A DNA stretch of 64,000 nt from Rhodocollybia butyracea (lineage: Eukaryota > Basidiomycota > Agaricomycetes > Agaricales > Omphalotaceae). Where the stretch lies: contig JADNRY010000268.1 of assembly GCA_015501585.1 (NCBI GenBank), positions 1-64,000 on the forward strand, in the 5' to 3' direction. The notes beneath the pieces are model-generated. The model was not told the origin of the DNA. It searched no databases and was given only the letters and a program-made list of their open reading frames with translations. Positions within the stretch are counted from its first letter, which is position 1. Each line of letters opens with the position of its first letter. Position numbers and translations under genes: made by a program. Of the stretch, positions 10,401 through 21,691 are shown one piece after another.

Positions 10401-11817
10401 TTCCTTCAAATCATCAAATTTATTGCGGAAGTCAGAAATTTTGCCGGAAAGGTCTGAAGAAAACACCAGCTGCTCTGTAAAATTTCAAATCAGTCTACAG
10501 CATATGGAGAGCCAGTCTATTTTGCACTTACTCAACATGTTCTCCTGACACTTGACCAATACTTGCTCAACAGCACCTTTGATGCAGTTCAGGATAGAAT
10601 CAATGACTTCTTCTATCATTTTTGAATGCTTCTTGAGGGAGTCAACATCTTCGATTGTAATGATGGTGAGCATGCCTCCCATATGCTCAAAAAGATTGAG
10701 GATATCCTGATGACACTTTTCCTGTTTTTTCAGAAACTAGAGATTGAAGTTTTCAAGTTACTGTGTATTCTCATATAAACTCAACAGAAGTTCCTACCTC
10801 AAAAGCTTGAGTGGCTGCACTTATGGCTACTCCAGCCGCAGCATTTAACTGTTAAAGTGGCCATGAGTTTGGAAGACTTTGAGCACTTTGAAGAATTAGA
10901 GATTAACTCACTCCTCCCACAGCGCTTGCTAATTGCAAGATTAGGTCAAGCCCAGCTTGATACTTCCCAAGTTTGGATACAATTGATGTAGGAGGACTAA
11001 ATGTTTTCAAAACATGATCAAGTGAATACTATTCATTTGAAGTCAAGATGGAAAAATGTCTCGAATGGTGTCAGCACTTACACCAGAGATGCTCAGTATG
11101 ATTGTCAAATCAGCTCCAGTCAAGGTGAATTCTTGAGTATCCCCTTTCCAATCCATATCAATAAAAGCCCTGCTAAGTTTCATACATTACTTACCTGTTA
11201 CACCTGATTTAACAAAATTATTGAAGATGTCCTCATTCTTGAGTGAAAATGGGCTGGAAACCAAAGATTTGGACTTGCGAACTTTGTGGTGCTCTTCAAC
11301 ATCCACAGTGATGATCCCTTGTGCATCCACAAAACTACTCATCAAATTGTCAATTTAATGCACACGAGATCTGCAAAACCGGTGGCAGCTCCGAAAAGTC
11401 TCTATGTATTCAAGGTACATGCAGAAATTCAAGTGTGTGTTGCATACTATCCCAAACAAAAAAACCAAAATTGAGCACTCACATGTTGGTGTTCATCTGC
11501 CATTGCATCTCATGATTTACTTTTTGGCGGCCACTCTTGGCAACACCGCCTTTCTCATCAGGCGCAACGTTATCTTTCTTAGCTTGAAGAGTCACAGAGA
11601 TTTTCCCGCTTTTTGGAGGGTTATCGAGTTTGAGCTTGATCGCTGGTATTTTCACACACAAATGAGCAGAAGACATGAATATATGACTGCGGCGTACCCT
11701 CGATTTTGAAAACCAACCTATCGATTAACACGGGTCAGCGATCGATGAAAGGATTCAATGAAGGAGTCGAATAACATACTTGGACAAATCGAGCTTTGGG
11801 TTAAGCGGGGTAGACAT
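7463..11817 (-). pseudogene. NLR-A: NACHT-WD40 receptor, frameshifted
   Basis: The start is MSTPLNPKLDLSK at 11817, followed by several short exons. These give a beta-rich, possibly C2-like N-terminal region (IKLKLDNPPKSGKISV, 11690-11480) and then helical segments (to about 10380). The NACHT domain has Walker A GLAGTGKSS (near 10140), Walker B ILVIIDALDEW (near 9830) and a VITSRP sensor-like motif (near 9720). A linker of about 200 residues follows, then six WD repeats (about 8490-7765) and a C-terminal tail ending in the DYSNFIYG region. The frame is broken near 9788 (one C fewer than copy B) and twice or more in the WD array, again by loss of one C in CCCC. NACHT ATPases of this type oligomerise after WD-mediated recognition. 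It is either a pseudogene or an assembly artefact. Confidence 0.75.
7765..8490 (-). repeat. WD40-coding tandem repeat array of NLR-A (6 units)
   Basis: Six 126-bp units, each encoding 42 residues of the form [19 protein letters not shown] followed by [13 protein letters not shown](D/E)P. The units are nearly identical to each other and to those of NLR-B and NLR-C. The residue after SGS and the pair after GH(N/T) vary most. Confidence 0.85.
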
Positions 11818-12060
11818 GCTGAAAACGATACTAGATTCACGAAAATTGCAGCGATGATGGTGGTACGATATCAAGAAACAATCTGCTGACGGACGAAATG
11901 AGGGACTGTCCATTTTTGAAGATAACGTCAAAAGAATGGACACGGGATCATGATCCGTGTCCATCCCGTGTCACTGTCAGTTTTGACATTCATTGCTTTC
12001 CGTTGAGAGCTTCGACACTCAAATCTTCATCTTCAAAGCTTCATTAATTCATTATCCAGT
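11818..12060. promoter_or_regulatory. Divergent intergenic region with palindrome (NLR-A / P1)
   Basis: This lies between the start of NLR-A (minus) and the P1 remnant (plus). At 11937-11963 there is a near-perfect palindrome around GACACGG...CCGTGTC, flanked by GTCAAAA on the left and TTTTGAC on the right. The same palindrome occurs at the matching place upstream of NLR-B (about 33503-33542) and NLR-C (about 59756-59810), which suggests a shared regulatory or structural element. Confidence 0.5.
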
Positions 12061-12062
12061 CC

Positions 12063-13620
12063 ACTTTCATACCTATGCGTCCGCTTTATTGCTACAAGGA
12101 TTGTTTTTCAGCGCAATTCGGACGTGCAAATCCTTGCCGTTGCACCGGTTGGCAGGCTCAGAATGACAGCGTCGGCGTTGTTTCCATTCTTATTGTATCC
12201 GCCTTGGAATACACTTGATAATATTGTACAAATGAAAGCCCGTTGCTTTTTTGGGGTTTTTTCGGCCTTTCTGCGTTTCAACAATCAGATCCAGACATTA
12301 CTCTCGCTGTTTCCACTCTATACGGCACAAAACCCGTCTACTTTTCGAGGCGACAGCCCATTCTGTTGGAAATGTTTCTGAGAACAAGGGAAGAGCTGTG
12401 AGAGAGAGTAAACATGGCTATATTATTATATCTGGAAATTTCCAGTATCCGACGTAGGAAGACTTTACGAGGTAAGTGGTGTCTATTATCGCTTGTTGCT
12501 CACGCTCAACTTTCGTCACTACTAGTCCTGCTCACAAAGCTAGAAGTTCTTCTACACCTTTTTCTGCTCATTCTGCAGCAGCGGTTGAACATCTTTTCCA
12601 AGCCGCATCCATCTCGGTCAATGGCCAATTCGAGTCCGGCGACGATATCATCCCAGTCCAATGCCGACTTCCCACTTCTTTTGCTGCTTCCGCCGTCCGT
12701 CCCTTCCAACGAATCATCTCCGGATCCCTCTGTATCCGGCTTCCTCATGACAGGACAAATCCCAGACCTCAACATTTTCAACCTCCTTCTAATCACTAGG
12801 GCGCGGATTGGTGCAAGTCGATGTTATGTTGGAGCGGATCCGGTTCTTCTGGTCGTCGTGACGCATAATATTGCTAGTCCTTAATCCGATTTGAAGCTCA
12901 TCGATCCATCAATCGAATCCTGTGTATGCCGTCGTGCAACTGGAGACACTTCCTTGCTTCCGCTCATTCATCTCACCCTCCGAGCCCGCAAATGTATCTA
13001 TGTTTTTCTCAGCCTTTCTACACGTGCGCGCGCTGGTTCGCGGTAATACTAACAAAATCATTCGAATGGGGAAGGAACATATCTGCTTTTTCGAACTCTA
13101 AGCCGCAGAAGTACAGGTAGGACAGCAACTCGTTTCCTCAATACCTCTGGACCAGTAGCTATCGGAAGGCGGATGATGATAGAACATTCAATTGAAGATA
13201 TCAGAGCTGAACGTTTGAACTCGTTGGCCAGTCTTTCTTTCCATCTCTCATTCGAGCCTCCTTCGCGCTCTTGTAGTATCGACAACGTGTGATGAAACCT
13301 TGAACGGCTGGTGATGTTGTTAATCCATGTTGGGCATGTGTGAGGTGACTCCTCGAGGGTAGCTGGTATGTTCTAGGACGCCTACCTACAACGATTCACT
13401 AACACTGAGAAGTGATTTTCCGTTCTACAGATACGGGTACGGTACTTTTCAATGTTGGCGCCAACAATTACTGCACTTGCCGTTGGGTATGTACTTCCTT
13501 TACTTCAACCACCGAACGTCTGATTTTCAATTTGCTATCATGGCAGAAAGCGTTCTTGTGGATTTGGTAGGTTTCCAAAGAATATAGAACAAGTCAGGCG
13601 GGGCACACGAATGATCTGTT
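12063..13620 (+). pseudogene. P-family remnant 1 (unknown gene)
   Basis: This is a decayed copy of a gene family also seen at 33640-35220, 35925-36500, 47770-50290, 59894-60410 and 62270-62660. A start resembling M(R/P)PLYCYKD lies just downstream of the NLR promoter. A later exon near 12530-12720 reads SISVNGQFESGDDIIPV and follows an intron with a CACTACTAG acceptor. Near 13430-13540 a block matches 35103-35190 and 62340-62440. Frames are broken throughout. I cannot assign a function. Confidence 0.4.
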
Positions 13621-13984
13621 CAGTACATAGTCTAAGTCATCTTCAGTAGCAGCATAACTTGGATTGCGGGCTGTGTTTCTGTACATCGTATAACAGATAG
13701 ACTACTTGCAACTCTATTAAAAATCTCCCTCGTCTTTGTCCCGACCGTTGATATTGAAGGTTGGTAGGACATCAAAAACGCGTATACCCCTCCAAGAGAG
13801 GTGGGCTACCCATGTCAAGACCGGAATCGCTGCATTTGAAGGCAAACAGTATGTCGTATCCATGAGATACCGAATGGACAGATATGCGAATCCGAGGTCG
13901 CCAAGTAGGTCCTAGGTCGACGACAGAGGGCTAACCGCTAAACACTAAACTAGACGTCAGAACAATCCCTAAACACAACGTCTA

Positions 13985-15420
13985 AAACACTCACTTCAAT
14001 ATACCGACCGTAACGCTTCTAGTTCACAAAAGCGGTACCAAATCACTTGAAAAATGTCCCGCCACGTACAGTCCCACCATGGCGGATGATAAGACGGTGC
14101 CGAAGAGGGATATCAGTAAAAGAAGAAAGGTAAAGAGAACGAGGAGCGAAAGTGATGTGGAAACACTATGCATCTTCAAGGTCTTTGGACTCGAATATCT
14201 GGATTTTGAGAGATGTTGGTCGTGAAAGATAGCTATTGAGCAGAGCTTATGAGGTTTGAATTTGAAGCTTTGAAGCGGTGCATTTGCAGTGATGGGGATA
14301 AACAAAGTAGTATGCCAGGCGTATGAAGCAACGAATAGTTGGATATGCGAGCCCATGGACTGTAAGTTGGCATATTAGGTCGACAAAAGAGGGCCAGCCA
14401 CTAAAGCAAACGTCAGAACAATCCCTGAATGCAACAATAAAGAACTCACTTCGGCATCCCGACCATAACGCTAATCGGCGCCACAGATGCGCCAAGTACA
14501 CATGAAGAAATGCCCTGTCATCTCAAATCCCGTCAGGGTGTATTGTACGGATGTACGGATGAGATGGCGACACTGATAAGGGATAAGATCGATAAGACTC
14601 AGAGAGAATAAAGGAAAGCGAGATGTATCCTACGGATGGATGTATGAGATCTTATAATGGCGACGCCGATAATCGATAAGGCCTAAGGCCTTGAGGAATA
14701 AAGATCGATATGAGATTGATTGGCGATGTCGGTAGATAGAGGGAACGAGGAATGCGAAGGTCACTTGGAAATGCCGTACGTTCTTTGTCTTTGGAGTTGC
14801 ATACTGGATTTTGAGTGGTTTTCGTTGTGGAATTCGGAGGGGAGAGGGCATTCGCATTGGCGGTTTCAGTTGTTGAAGTGAACACCTGTCCTAAGACGCG
14901 TGTTAATCTGCTTCTGCTAATCCAAGCTCGTCCTTGTGATATTCTTCTAAGATTCCATGAGAGAAAGTGAGAGTGGAAGGAAGCGTAGAGCGCGAGCACC
15001 ACAAAGACAGGGATGTAGAAGACCAGAGCCCAGGATACTGTGAACCGAAAGACGTGCCATTGGTCAAAACATGAAATCAAAAGCAGTCTTCACGTGCTCG
15101 TGAGATGATCGGCGCGTTTCTGCCCGTCTTCCCGTTGGGCGCTATCTTCATACGGAAGAAGTACAGAGAAAAGCGGACGCTGGTGGAAACTGGAGGCTCG
15201 TGTATTTTTGAGATGTATCGATAAAACAGGTCCTCTCGACGCACTTTGGGCTTATACCGTGGGGGCTTCGCTGTTCCTGGATGATTTGGCGCCTGTGTTG
15301 TGGATTTGTGCGATTATAATCAGCCTATGGGTCCCAGAGATAGTCGTTAGCGCGGTCCGCTGGACGGAGTATAGTTTGGAATTGGGGGAACATATTTTTC
15401 AGGTTGAGTTTGCACATTGA
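13985..15420 (-). pseudogene. M-family remnant 1 (multi-pass membrane protein)
   Basis: On the minus strand there are exon-like blocks ending in GTGAGT-type donors. Hydrophobic segments include LSLLVLFTFLLLLISL (near 14130) and ALVFYIPVFVVLALYASF (near 15000). A recurring AAISVMV block appears twice per copy, suggesting an internally duplicated membrane protein. Related copies are at 35560-35930, 36540-46925 (split by transposons), 50570-51900 and 62790-63960. Frames shift within segments. The family is not recognised. Confidence 0.4.
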
Positions 15421-16292
15421 TGATACCAGTGCCAGATGCTTTAATGTGAGTTGTATATTCGCTGTGTGTTGATGGTGTCGTTCAGATTTCAGATTACATT
15501 AGTTTGGATTTATGGTTCATGATACTACTTCCCCAAATTTAAAGTCGACTCTGCCCTCTCTTCCCCCCTTCCTTCAATGATATCTTTTATCCGCCCTTCT
15601 TGCCACGCGGCCCCATGCTCACTGCCCTCATTAATACTACGACCCCACACTGGCCAACTGGAGTAGTAATCACTTAGTCTTCGCCTGTCTTTACTTATCT
15701 AGCACAACCAGTGCGCACCACACCCCCGAACTGCCCTCTACCAGCGCCTCACCCGCCACGGCAAGCTATATCCAAGACACACATTATCCACATTTCACCT
15801 GCATTCCGATGAAAGTCCACAACCAGATCAGAAAGCATTGTGCACCAAATGGAAGACCGAAAATTCCACTACTAGATGAGGGTGTGCGCTCTCCGCGTAC
15901 CTCTAGACCACCACCATCTCCGCGGTTAATAGGCTATGACACTTCATCCTGCCACTCCGCTGCCTCCCACACCGACTTCCCCATCACTCAGATCATAAGC
16001 CCCCAGGAGAAAAGTCTGGATCACAATACTCATACACAATACACATACTATGGCGGGGACTCTATTAAATAGTAGTAATGTGTACTACACACAGGCTCCG
16101 AGTCCATAGCTTGAAACTTATTTATGAGAATTGCATCTATAGACCTTCATGAAAATCACGCATGACTCCGAGTACTTAACAGTAATTGTAGATTTTTTTA
16201 GCGTTGGTGGTACATTGAACATTTTTTAAATACTTCTTTATTTAGATGTAATACAGTCCAAGAATTTCTTTGAATAGCTTTCTTCAACAATC
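15421..16292. other. Intergenic, no supported gene
   Basis: Only short frames are present, for example 15809-16072, which has low-complexity Pro/Ser/Thr content and no similarity I recognise. I see no repeat shared with other parts of the window. Confidence 0.5.
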
Positions 16293-18300
16293 TTACACAT
16301 CATTGTCCTCCGTCGTGGATCGCCCATCTCTAGCCATCCACCTCCCCCACATCTCCCTCCGTTCTCCAGCATCACTTACCTTCCTTGCCCACTGAAGTAC
16401 CCGCCATACATCGCTCCAGTCGGAGCCTAGTCCCAGACTTATCCGAACCACACCAAATTCTACTGATCCCCTTTGGTGGGTTGGCAAATTAGCAAAGTTA
16501 ATACAAGTTGTGCCCGCTTGCTTTTGCTGCTGTAGTGACGTATCCTCACGCATCAGTCTGCCGTCCTCGACAAATTTCATGCTTCTCTGTATTCCTAGCA
16601 GGGCTCTGGTTCCACCAGGATTACACATACATCCTGTCCGAAGAGAAATACCCTCCTGTGCAGCCAGAGTGAGCGATGAACGACAAAGGAAACGGCTTCC
16701 CTGCTTCCTAAATGCATTTATTAAAGCATCAGCACCACAGTAAAAAAGGGGTTACTAAAGAGTAACTGACATCGACAAAGATGCATGTTATTATCCCTCC
16801 CGTCTCATCATCGGTCTCTCCGAGACTTTGCAAAGTTTTCGTGGGTTTTCGGGAGAGAACTTGACATACTCTCAAGCCTCGTTCCATATCCCCATCCCCG
16901 CCATGATGCCGTATTTGGCTTATCTCGGAAATGAGATGATGCACCAGGCAGTGCAAGCGAAGGGGCAAGTATGGAAGGTACATGGAGAGAAGACGAAGAC
17001 CTGAAGTTATCGCAGGGAGAAGAAGGTAATTAATTGTCCCATCCTGTGGAAGAAATAGCTTATAAATATCATTGTTTCAAACGGTTCAGCGGATATCTAT
17101 ACTTCAAAACTTTCAGGTTCTTCTCCCACACCTTTCATTGTGTAGGCCCATCCGGGAACCTGCACGACTTCTACTGATCCTCCGGCAAACCATGGTCGCT
17201 TGCTTTTGAGCATACGGAGAAATCCTTTTCGCACCTGGGGCAAAGGATTAATTATACTATGAAGCAGAACTAACGAAAAAACTTACTACAAGTGCTCCAA
17301 TACCAGTTGGGAATCCAAACATTTTGTAAAAAGACACCACAAGTGCATCAACAGGGATCTGGGCAAGAGATATTCGTGACGTTGGTGCCAATGCAGCAGC
17401 ATCCAAGATTGTATGATATCCAAGGGTCCGAGCATAAGTGACAATTGAGGCATCTCCCTCTTCCGGAGATGCAGATGTATACAAACCGGTACACTTGGCA
17501 TTGGTTATATTGGACAAACCTGTCAGTGCAAAGAGACTCGATGCACCCTGCGGGGGTTTGTTTTTTAAAAGCGCACTCTTCAAACGAATTAAAAGGAATA
17601 TCAGATGGCAGTGGGCTCAATAGAACGCATATACTCACTTTGGCCTCATCCAAATTGAATGCACCACCTTCTTGGTTTTCTTGGCAATCAACGGGAATGT
17701 AAACCACATTAGCCTCTCCTCGTCTCGCAAATTCACGGATACCATTGACACTATTATGTGAATCCTCACACAATACGAAGGAGCTTCCTAAAGGTCACAT
17801 TGGTGGGGAATTAATACTCGTAGCTGTTGAGATAGATTCGTGCACTGTAAAGTAAGTAACAGACTAATACACCATAAGTAAATATATAGTACATCAATAG
17901 AAGAAGAACAAGCTCACCTCAGCACAAATACTTCACGGAGTAAATGTCTGAGGTAGCTTACATACGCAGGTAGCTACAAGTACAGTAAGTTAGATAAGAA
18001 TTGATACAAAAATAGAAATCTTGTCCTAATCTTACATGGGCCAAGTTTGCCCCGATAATTTCTCATTCAACAGTAGCAGATATACTTACCTCTTGTTAAT
18101 TGATATGCTTCCCCCATGAGCTTGAGAGCTCCGGATGCATTGGGAGTGAATACCACAGTGTATTCATTTGAGTTGTCCTCAGAGACAGGCTGTGGAGGAT
18201 TAAAAAACCTAAGGACGGCCGTCCTCACTTCCTCCACATGTTTCAATAAAAGCTGTGAGCTATTCCAGTTCAGAGCGCTTCCCAAAATAGGCCAATGACA
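16293..18300 (-). pseudogene. MOCOS-like class V aminotransferase, 5'-truncated
   Basis: Six or so exons can be joined with good fungal introns. Exon 18300-18090 reads SSQLLLKHVEEVRTAV. Exon 17787-17639 has the CEDSHNSVNGIREFA block. Exon 17577-17287 carries [10 protein letters not shown] and the PLP-lysine motif [15 protein letters not shown]. Exons at about 17259-17110 and 17037-16770 follow. The last part (about 16700-16293) has LRTGCMCNPGG and GVVRISLGLGSDWSDV, as in molybdenum cofactor sulfurases. In that family the enzyme moves cysteine sulfur to the molybdenum cofactor. The N-terminal part (roughly the first 70-100 residues) is missing: sequence upstream of 18300 is unrelated and C-rich. 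The first intron is long (302 nt). The C-terminal MOSC domain of full MOCOS is also absent, so it is either a NifS-domain-only relative or a relic. Confidence 0.7.
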
Positions 18301-18620
18301 TCAGCAGTTTCACAACCCTGTGGGAGGGCATAGGCCTACGAGACCCACACCCTCCCATTTCCCACAAACTGGCGTGTGGCTACAAGGTACATGCGTAAAC
18401 CCACACTGGTATTTTTTGACCTCCCACACCTCCCATACCCATACCTCCCACAACATACTATCCCTATACGCTCCATATGGCATTACTACTCATAGTAATG
18501 ATAACAGTAATTTGCATTAACGGCCATGCACAATGAGTAGTAGAACATGTTTATTTATGACATAACAGCGACAGGAAAGCTTTGATACACTATGATATGA
18601 GGACCCATACCATCTGACCA
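18301..18620. other. C-rich low-complexity intergenic stretch
   Basis: It contains several CCTCCCA/ACCCACA-like words on the plus strand and no gene. It replaces the expected 5' exons of the MOCOS-like gene, so the junction near 18300 is probably a rearrangement point. Confidence 0.4.
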
Positions 18621-18639
18621 AAGGAAAACCTCGTCTGAG

Positions 18640-19185
18640 AAATTGCCATACAAGCGGTGTCGTCCAACGGCCCAGCTGTTCTCGGAACAGTTCTTGGTGT
18701 CCTAGTGGGCCTCATAGGGTTTGTATTGACCATTATCATTGTAAATTATGAAACAAAATAGCCGCTACGCTTCCATGTCTGTTCACTCACAAGGAAGACC
18801 AGAATGGATGGAGTGTAATCTCTTCTTATACCCACAGTACTAATGAACATACAGTCATCACTGCAACCTCTCCTGGTACCCAGACAACCCGCCCTCCGTT
18901 TCCTCCAATCATCACTCATCACTAAACAGTTACCCCCCACCCCAGTTGAAGAAGACGTCCAGCGGCTATACAGAAAGGCACATCCATGCTTTCCCCGGTG
19001 TCCAAACGATTCACACTGGCAGTGGTCCCCATACCCCAGAGCATATCAACTGCAGACTCCCCGACGTCCTTATTGTTCCCAACACAATTTACAAAGATGG
19101 TTGTGGGATGGTATCTGGACAATAATCTCATTGTAATACACCGGCCCCATTGCAGAGCAACACACCTGACCTACTGAAATGGCTA
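18640..19185 (+). pseudogene. Module B copy 1: transmembrane-anchor exon plus tail
   Basis: 18650-18765 encodes a typical single-pass anchor, LGVLVGLIGFVLTIIIVNY, then a stop, followed by a conserved downstream stretch. Copies or parts occur at 47075-47680, 52055-52200 (anchor part only) and 55350-55670 (tail part only). Serine-rich ectodomains followed by such anchors are common in fungal surface proteins, but here the ectodomain is not convincing. It is a dispersed gene fragment. Confidence 0.35.
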
Positions 19186-19189
19186 GGGA

Positions 19190-20640
19190 TGTACCCCGGG
19201 GGTGTTGGAGTGAGGCGGTTTTTTTCCCGCTAAGCATATTAGTACCATGCCCCTGAAAGGAGATCTGTAATGTCAACTGAATCCTCACCTTAATACCGAT
19301 GTGGAAACAGCTTCTCATCCCCTCTCACAATCAACCTTGCCTGGTTCCTCAAAAAGGAAAGGCATGCCTCCGTTGAACATTATCCTAGAAATTAACAGGT
19401 CCAGGAACAGCACACATAGCAAGGAGGAGAACAAACTCGTGCTGCCGTTGATGATCATCCCAGAGAGTAATGTGTTCAGGACACAGCATACAGTAAATAT
19501 CAGGAGGAGAGCAGCTCGCCCAGGCCGACTGGGAAATACCTTTCCGGGGGGAGGTTGAGGCGGGAGAAAGAGAAGCAGCGGAGGAGACGTTCAGAGATGC
19601 CATGACACCGCAGGACCCGCGACCCCTACCGATTCCAATGAGTGCATATTGTAGTCTGTTGCTGTCCGCCATGTTTAGTACATCGCCGGATTCAGTGTTT
19701 CCATGTTTGACTGGATTTCATAAATGGAGACCACTGCCTCAGGGGTCTTGAAGGGTTTCTGTAAATACTTGGTTTTGCCAAATAGCATGCCGCGAGATTG
19801 GGATATTCTTTCTGGGCATGTGGGACCTCAGGATTTGGCTTCGCTGCCTCAAGATATTCCCTCGGTGCAGCTGTGACATCAAAATTTTGCGTCACCAAAC
19901 AGTATACCTCTGAACTTGAATACTCCTTCAGACTTCTGCTAGGTGGCAGGAAGTCATAATCTGGCTTTGCCGCCCCAGGAGATTGTAAATCAAGTAGTGG
20001 GCCCCCAACACAATCAGATTCTTCAAATAATACCCCTCAAGCGCTGGTGTCTAGCAACAATGACTTACCAGATTAGACTAACACAAGCACAACATTACAA
20101 TCGGTATCTTCCCCAAGTTTAGAGTGGACTCTGTGGATGTGGGCTGGATGAATTTTCACTATTCCTCCTTATAGTCAATCTGACGATTAAGGAGGTTCTC
20201 GGTGGAATAGTGCAAACTTGCGGTAAATCGGGCAGTCTAGCTATAGAAAATCCAAGGGGGCACGGGGGTTGTGGTCCGTTACAACCCCCAGTTGGTTGGT
20301 GCTGGGAGCCCACTAAAATATTTTTTTTTACCCCCATATTTCCATGATTCAGAAGGTTCTAACTTCTAAGTGGATGCACAAGCACTATTCACCACAATCA
20401 TAAGGATTCGTGATTACAGTTGCAGGATTGAGCTGTACACACTATATAGATACTATTAGATAGGTACTAGCAGGAGATGTTGTTCATATCTTATCATGAT
20501 TTGTAATGACATGACACATCATAGATAAGATTGTTACTATATAAGGCAAATCTGCGATCACGTGGGTAGTTGGTTGGCCCGCCAGGAGCCTTAAAATAAT
20601 ATAATATTTTTTTCGGACACCCTTGACAAAATCATGACAA
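19190..20640. other. Intergenic, no supported gene
   Basis: Short frames such as 19385-19672 (minus) lack coding character. Near 20262-20287 there is a 9-bp stem hairpin (GGGGGTTGT/ACAACCCCC). An AGTTGGTTGG-led stretch of about 45 bp ending in a T run occurs twice in direct orientation, near 20289 and 20568. Confidence 0.4.
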
Positions 20641-20998
20641 AATCGGCTGTTCAACAACAACATTCAATGTGACAATGTGTCAAGTCTCGAACAAAGAGGC
20701 TTATTAACCAGTTGTATTTAACTAATACTTCCGATCTAACAGATTCGGGGGCTGCTCGGTAGATAATGCTTACAAGAACCTAAGCGTTACGGTGTTTTGG
20801 AGGTATCTTTGTATAGAGTTGGTGTGCACTATACGGGTATTGGTGACAATAAGTGTCGGGAATATGTACCTTCAATATCCTTGATATTAAAGTGAGTCTT
20901 GCTGTATTTACTCAGTTGATAATTCCTCAGGTGTTGTTCACACAAAGAATCAAGATAACAAGTGTAATTCTTGTAGGTACTGGGTTACAAAATATAGA

Positions 20999-21248
20999 GA
21001 CTAAAGAAAAAGGGTGTATGGGTGATTCCCCCCCTTTTATAGTCTTTTACATGGGAAATCATTAAGTAATTAAATATATAGTACATGTGTTAGCCTCAAG
21101 GCAAACCATGGTTTGCATGAGTAAGCCATTCTAAATAAGTACAGCCTCAATGACTCAATGTAAGTCATTTGAATATACCCGCATGTTCCGGCAAGTCATA
21201 GTCATATGATCAGCAGGGCTAGTCATTCCGAGTCATTTTGAGTGCCAA
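20999..21248. repeat. Left flank of the duplicated block, copy 2
   Basis: Nearly identical to 1696-1944, ending in the same GCCAA (21244-21248). Upstream of 20999 the sequence differs from copy 1, so this marks the left breakpoint. The 20640-20998 stretch before it also contains short hairpins (for example AATATC-CTT-GATATT near 20875) and may be an older repeat piece. Confidence 0.6.
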
Positions 21249-21514
21249 TGTAACGCCCCCGCCGTCTTATGGAATTAGTCCTGACCTGCTGGCGCTATCA
21301 ATAAGTGATAGCGCTCCATCTAATCACACATCGCCGTTATCTAGTGATAACGGCCTATTTAATAGCCAATCTTATCTATTAAGTCATGCATAGTATAAAA
21401 CTCACGTCTAGCGCTTACGTACTGTAGTTCTTTTTACACCTGTAGTACACACATTGCAAAGCCTTGTCGTGTTCTCTCGTGTGAATTAAGGACGACCACC
21501 CTAGGGGTGTTACA
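21249..21514 (+). repeat. 5' LTR of retroelement copy 2
   Basis: 266 bp, TGTAAC...GTTACA, with both LTR hairpins and the TATAAAA box. I see no difference from 25839-26104. Confidence 0.85.
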
Positions 21515-21691
21515 CTTTTTTGAACATCAAGTAATAATATTACTAGTGTTCTTTAGAATTCAGTATCTAAGTACTCGATTCAACGTGTTCCGTATACTAC
21601 GCATACAAAACTTGCTTCTTTTAGAAGCCATCACTATTCTGACCCGCTATCACGATTGCCAAGCAATTAAAAACCCCAAAAGAGAACTAAC

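Noticed and set aside
15809..16072. Open frame in the 15.4-16.3 kb gap
   Set aside because: Low-complexity composition, no partner exon, no copy elsewhere.
19385..19672. Minus-strand 95-codon frame
   Set aside because: Has an ATG but no domain, no splice partners and no conserved copy.
20262..20620. Possible small transposon between the two AGTTGGTTGG stretches
   Set aside because: The stretches are direct, not inverted, and no target duplication is visible.
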